A DNA stretch of 64,000 nt from positions 192,345 to 256,344 of the forward strand of contig NW_019091543.1 in assembly GCF_001949145.1 (NCBI RefSeq). Direction: 5' to 3'. Positions 38,901 through 44,900 of the stretch are shown one piece after another (within the stretch, counting starts at the first letter, position 1; the number at the start of each line of letters is the position of its first letter). Made by a program: the position numbers and the translations under genes. This DNA is from Acanthaster planci. Its lineage: Eukaryota; Echinodermata; Asteroidea; Valvatida; Acanthasteridae. The notes beneath the pieces are model-generated. The model saw nothing but the letters and a program-made list of their open reading frames with translations, made no database searches and had not been told where the DNA came from.

Positions 38901-41900
38901 CAGAACTTTCTGTCAATGCTGCCACCGTGGCCACATGGGGATGATGTCTGTCCACCCCCTGCAAGATGTATGACAGAAGATTATGGCATTTCACTTCCTG
39001 GTGCAAGAAACAGGCTCTGGATTCAACCAAAACACCTGTCATGGCTATGGCCGATTTCTTCTTGTACCATTTTCATTGCAGACTTTAAGTAGCTACAATC
39101 TGTAACTATTTCTTGGCTATCACTGCAATACACAACAGTTTTGCCGATGGCTTCACTGTCTCCAGCAACAATATATTGAAGCACCTTCTGGGGTTGTTCA
39201 GCTACTAACTGAACCACCCTTTAAGTCTCGCTAATGCTTCTCTCATACATGTCAGTATGTAACTGGCCTGTCTCTTGGCAGTGACGATGTCCCACCGAGG
39301 CAGGGAGCTACAAGCTCTATCATAGCGGAGGGCTGCCTACATTAGGAACCTCATGGAGTGCATCTCATCCCAGCACTGAAATTTCTTATAGAAAATCAAA
39401 CTGACTTCCGGAGTGCTTATGGAAAGGAGGATGATCTTGTGGTGGCAATGCTGCAGTGCATTGTGGTAGGTGAGGGTGCACTACAGTTGATACTGTTTCA
39501 ACGAATGGCAAATTAGGCACCTGGAAAATTTGCATGTGTGGTGCCATTTGGGCAAGTCTTCCTTGGCAGATCCGTCCCATACGTATGTGGGGGTGGATGT
39601 TGAGATACGTGACCTAGCACTGCTGGTTATATAACAGGTCAGTAATGATACGAATCATCCAAGAATTATGCTAGCTTTTCTGGTGTCCTCCCTGTGTCAC
39701 AGGTAACAAGGATAGTATGCCCAAAACATAAATTCAGCCATTCTTTGTGTGAGACAAGTAATGTCTGTAAAAAAATGCTAACCCTCTTGTGCTAATCTTT
39801 TATCATCTTACAGTAAGGCTCAAGAACCAGGAGGAACCATCATCTACATCACACCTACCAAGAGGAGAGGCAGGTACTATGTTCTGAATGATGAAGACAC
39901 TGACAGTACTGGCATAGAGGAGGAGTTTTATTTCAAGAGGTATTTGCTTATAATATCAGTACCTTCCACAATACTTCCAAATTTGACAGAACTGGTAAAG
40001 ACCACAGTTTGAAAGTATGCACAGATTGGATGATATACTCATGTATACACTGAAAATCATAGCTGGTGTGATGGAGTGGCTTTAAACTGGTATGTTTAAA
40101 ACCACACCATCACTTTTTTATTTTCATTCAAAAATATCTTTGTTGATGAAAAACATGAGAAAAAAAAATACCAATTGAAATTTTGTAGTTCATTTGTATG
40201 TAACCCGTGGTTCACATCTCAAAATAGCAGGAACCAAATTTCATATTAATTTTATTTCCTTTTGAAAAAACTCTTGACTTCACACAATTCAGGATTTATA
40301 ACACAAGAGAGATTTTGCTTTATTGGAGGGAAACAGCCAACAAATACAAAGTAAATGCAGAGAACACCAATTCAGATGGCCACAAATTAAAATATGAGGT
40401 TAACAGAAAATGCAGGATCCTGCTAAGTTAAAAGGCACTTTGAGCTCAAGAAAAAAAAAATTTGGCGCCAATGTTCTCGATATACAGAGGAGTTGCAACG
40501 AGTCGTTCTAAGGTTGGATGACAGGAGTCCATAGTGTTGTGTAGGCAGTCGGCAAAAGTGAAGGGCAAAGTTCAACAGAAGAAATGTAACGCAAAAGAAT
40601 ACTTGTGGATCTTGCAAGGTTGATGCTGATGATTAGTGCCACAGATGCCTTGGTGTACTTGTGCTGTGTTTGTAAGTCACAATAGCTCAGTGGCCGAGAG
40701 GTCTGGGGACAGCTCTTCAGGTGGACTACAGAGACTCCCCTCCAGATCCTCTGTCAGAACATGCAGTTCAGTAACTAAGATAGAGAGCATAGTGGTCCAT
40801 AGTGGTACATTACTAATATAAGAACATTTACCAGGTCAGACCAACGCAATCGACTTTCTATGGGTTACGTGCTTTAGTAGCTGCACATCGTTTAGGAAAA
40901 CCTAACAATAGAATACCATCTTGCATGTAAGTTAACATGTGAAGGAGAAATATCTGAGGCATTGACCTAGAACAAATCTTAAAACTAGACAAGATTTCCC
41001 TGGGAATACATTTTTCCGTCCCACACATCATGAGGTAGGAATCAATCCAGGAAAGCTCCAACTCTTAATCAGACTGGTTATATATACAATGTAGGTATAT
41101 ATAGGTTTGAACCGGGGTTACATGTAATTTTGTCTCTTCGTTTTTGTGGCACGTTATATTCTGGGGAACATAAACCTGTCTGTGTTCTACTTTGTCCATG
41201 AAGTTGAAAAAAGATTTGTGTAAATAAGGCTTCATTTGTACATGTATACCTTTTTCATTGGATGTCTGCATTCGTACACAGTACTGTGACACATCATTAA
41301 ACATAAGCCTATGCAACATAGATTGCAGCCAGTTTACAGAAAAGTATGTGCCATTTACTCCAGTTAACGATAATCTTGCACAATGTGTACCGAACCGGGT
41401 AACCCTGTCAAGAGGGCTGTGCAGACATTTGACCATGAAGGTCTGATGAACATAGCAGTCGTTGTCACCTGGCAGTCTGTGATGCATGTAGTCTAGCTGC
41501 ACTGCTACCAGTCAATTTACTGCCAGTCTCTTTCAGTCATTACAAGATTTTGTCCAGCCATTATCAGATTTTTAAGCTTCTTCTAAAAGCCCCTTTAACT
41601 TACCATTTTACCATGAGAAATTTTATTTTATTTTTAACTATCATTTCTCAAGACTGTTTATTTCATTTTTGGTTTTAAAAAGTTGCATGAACTCTCCCCT
41701 TTTCTTAAATCTGTGTTTCTCTTTTCTGCATATTACCTTGAAGCCTTTCTAAAGGTGGATAGTGCTAAATATATAAAGTGATTGTTTAATTAACAATTTT
41801 GTTTTTTATTATATTGTTAACCTTCACCCTCCAAATCCTTCACTCCTCTCTTGGTACATATACGGTGAGTACAGCGTTAAAGATCATTATACCGAATATT

Positions 41901-44900
41901 CAGGTATACTGAGCATCCTCCTTTGGCTGCCAAGCTTTCTGTGCACAGTTACCTAACATTACAAGTTGGTTTTGATTAGAAGAACATTTAGAATTTATGA
42001 TAATAACTCAAAATTGAAGAAAATCACACTCATGATGGAACAATGGCCAACCCATGGTGCAGTCTGTACATGTATTGTTTGTGGATATAATGTGTATGTG
42101 TCCACAGGTGGCCATGCAGATTTGCTGCGGAGTATGTGTATAAACACTGGCAACACTGGTGCAAAAAACAATTGGCAAAATAATTGCTACAAGGCTGGGA
42201 GATTTAACTCCTCAAAAAACACCAAAACAGAAAATAAATATGCACGCAAATGCAAGCATTTGTTATTTACAAATAACTTGCACAAGTCTTTGATAAATAT
42301 CTTGCATGTTTAGATCAGCTTCAAAAATGCTTGCCTGTCATTTTGTGGCCAACTGTGGATATGTGTGTACCTTCAGTGCTGCTGTCTCAGAATGGTCTCT
42401 GGCACGGTGCATTTAGTAAACTGGCATTTTACCAACAGGAACAAGTGTAACCATGCTACATGTCACATGTAAATTTTAAGTGATGACTCAAGGAAAATTT
42501 GATTTTATTTTGCAATTCTACCACTAGTGAGTACCACCCACAAGATAAAACATGGAAGGAGATGAACATACATTTAACAAATGGCAGAAATTTCACTTTT
42601 TTATTTTGGGCTTCTCTGCAAGTTGCAGAAGACGCATTCTTTTTGGCAAAAGCTCAGTTCTGCTCCCTTCTCTTCTCCCCTAAAACCCATTCACTTTGTG
42701 CATGGTTTTTCTACCCTCAACTTTAGTCCCTTTGAAAGAGGGTACTTCATGAAATTAACCTAAAGCAAAGATCTAATAGCAAAGATGGTCCTCGAAGCAA
42801 GATGTCATGATAATACCATCAGTTGTAACATGACAAGCCCTCAAAAGTTGATTTCTTTGCTGGCCTATATCTCCAGAACCATACATCCCATCTTGGTAAA
42901 TCTTGGCACAGGCACAATGCAAGATGTGTTATAGATGAAAATTGGTGGAGGTATTGATAAGGTCATCAACTGATGTCTTGAGATTTGTCCAAATTGTTCT
43001 GTTTTTTTTTTTACATTTTTCTTTGATGTTTTTTCTTTAGCAAATGAGTTTCTTTCAAAATGCTTCCGCAGTAACTCCAGTAAGCTACGTAAATGTTTGA
43101 GTTTTGTGGAAAATGTTGTGACTGTCATGATGGCTTCATCAAACAGTACGATTTTTTATTCACAGTACTATACAAAGTGGATCAACATGAAATTCACTGG
43201 GTAGGTAGTCAATTTCAGAGTATGTCAGCAAAGTTATGATCACAGCCTCATCCATTGATTTCTTATCAATATTTGAATATTTACTTGTAAACCTATTTGC
43301 ATGTTCGTGTGCAGTCTGTTTTCTTCTACTTGCAGTTTCTGGCACTTATTTTAGTCCAGTTTTGAAACTCTGCAGGTTAACTACATATTTCAACTAGTCA
43401 ATTCTTGCGATATGTTTAGGTTAACAGAATTCATAACTACAATTCAAGTATGTGAAGTTTCAGGGGGATTTACATCATGCCTTCATTATTTTCGTCGACG
43501 TTTGAGCCATTTTCGTGGAGTGTACATGGTAATCTTTGCCCTTGGCAAACAGCTTGTGTGCTCTGCGATGCATGTCATACATTCAGCCTGGCCTGCCCAG
43601 CGGCTGGCCATGCTGAATGCATGTCAAAGATCTTGAATCTTCTTTACACAGTAAACCAAAGGATTTATTTTCCTATCCTATTATTCTGAATAAAGTGACA
43701 GAAAATAATTCTGTACATTTTATGTTGATTACCTCTGTCTGTTTTTCAGACAGAAATTGTAAGGTAATGAGGGTGATGAAAAAATTAAGCTCTTCTTGAA
43801 TTGCAGCATGACCATTAATGTGTGTGTCAGATGAGTGACAAGTATTTTTGTGTCCTGATTGGCCCTTTGCTGTGCACCATCTGGATTAGGGCACCCATTT
43901 TATATTCCATGGTTCTCATATCTTTTTTCAATTGAGGGAGGATCTGTTGGTCAGAAAAAAATTAAATTCCTGAAAAACAAATTCATGCTGCTGCCATATA
44001 GGTGACTGAATATACCATACACAATGCACTATGTATACAGTTTGTCACTTGTTTTTATATTGAGTACCATAAGTGTCTTTGTTTCTAGCTGATTGCAGAG
44101 AAATATTTATATTAATAAATTGATGTTAGTAAATTGAGCTTATATTTAAGAACCATTAGCCCAATTCACGAGCCATAATTTAATGTAAATCATTATGTTG
44201 AAGGGGAAAATTGTAACCCCCAGCCTCCCTCAATCAGCCCTACACTCAGTGCAATATCCAGATCTTAGGGAGGGGGCGCACTGTGCTTGACATATCTCCT
44301 GTACAGATATTTTTTAATTCTTAAAGAACAGTGATGATGACATCATCTGAAGTCATATGACATGCCTGCGAAGTTGATTGCAGAACTTTGAGTTATATTT
44401 GGTTTATATTTACATGGGATGTACATGTATGTAGACTGAGATGCATTTTTTGTGATTAGCACGGTTACATTATGATGTCAAGTGACATCATCCGAAAGGG
44501 ATACAGTTTCATGTGTTATAACTAGATAACTTTGAGTCTGATTTGGTTCAATTTGTGTACGCATATAGCCAGGAATGTGTTATAGATGATAATTTCAGTC
44601 ACGTTAGGATAAGGTTGCTAGAGGTCAAGAGACATCATCTCAAAGGCCCATACTTTAGTGTCGTATACCTGGAGAATTTTGAGACCAATAAGGTTCACTC
44701 TTGGTATGTATGAATAATGGGGTCTTTTAGTTTAAATTGAAGGTGATGTGTGTGTTATGGGTAAATAACGTCATGTTAAAGGTGAACATTTTAAGGTTGT
44801 ATGAAAAGAACTGAAAATCCAATTCCATTATGCATGTTTGTAGGTAGAAAGGGATGTGTTATGGGTGAAACTGATGATGACACTATGATGACATCATCAT

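Larger units (their letters stand above)
34480..39250 (+). mobile_element. Degenerate DIRS-like tyrosine-recombinase retrotransposon
   Basis: Order on the + strand: a Ser-rich gag-like region (about 34577-35540, continuing 36560-37000); the assembly gap, where RT would be expected; an RNase H-like block (about 37700-37860) with LELQAIFNTLGHF, then a stop, then TDNSRAVAY; a later block with PHADLFALVDN (about 38063-38100); and a tyrosine-recombinase N-terminal helical block (about 38950-39070) with YDRRLWHFTSWCKKQAL and ADFFLYHFH. This order (gag, RT, RNase H, YR) is that of DIRS-type elements. Many stops and frame changes show it is dead. The outer ends and repeats were not identified. The sequence at 33200-33640 has different composition and could be its 5' part. 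Confidence 0.55.
30139..39813 (+). other. AKNA intron 10
   Basis: 9.7 kb, the most repeat-rich part. Holds a hairpin element (about 30552-30712), family B copy 2, two copies of a 45-bp repeat, a DIRS-like retrotransposon with a nested pogo-like element, and a 241-base assembly gap. The exon 10 to exon 11 junction keeps frame across it, but an exon inside the gap cannot be excluded. Confidence 0.65.

Noticed and set aside
40676-40760. Functional tRNA gene
   Set aside because: Only the A-box part matches. There is no acceptor or anticodon stem and the B box is decayed.
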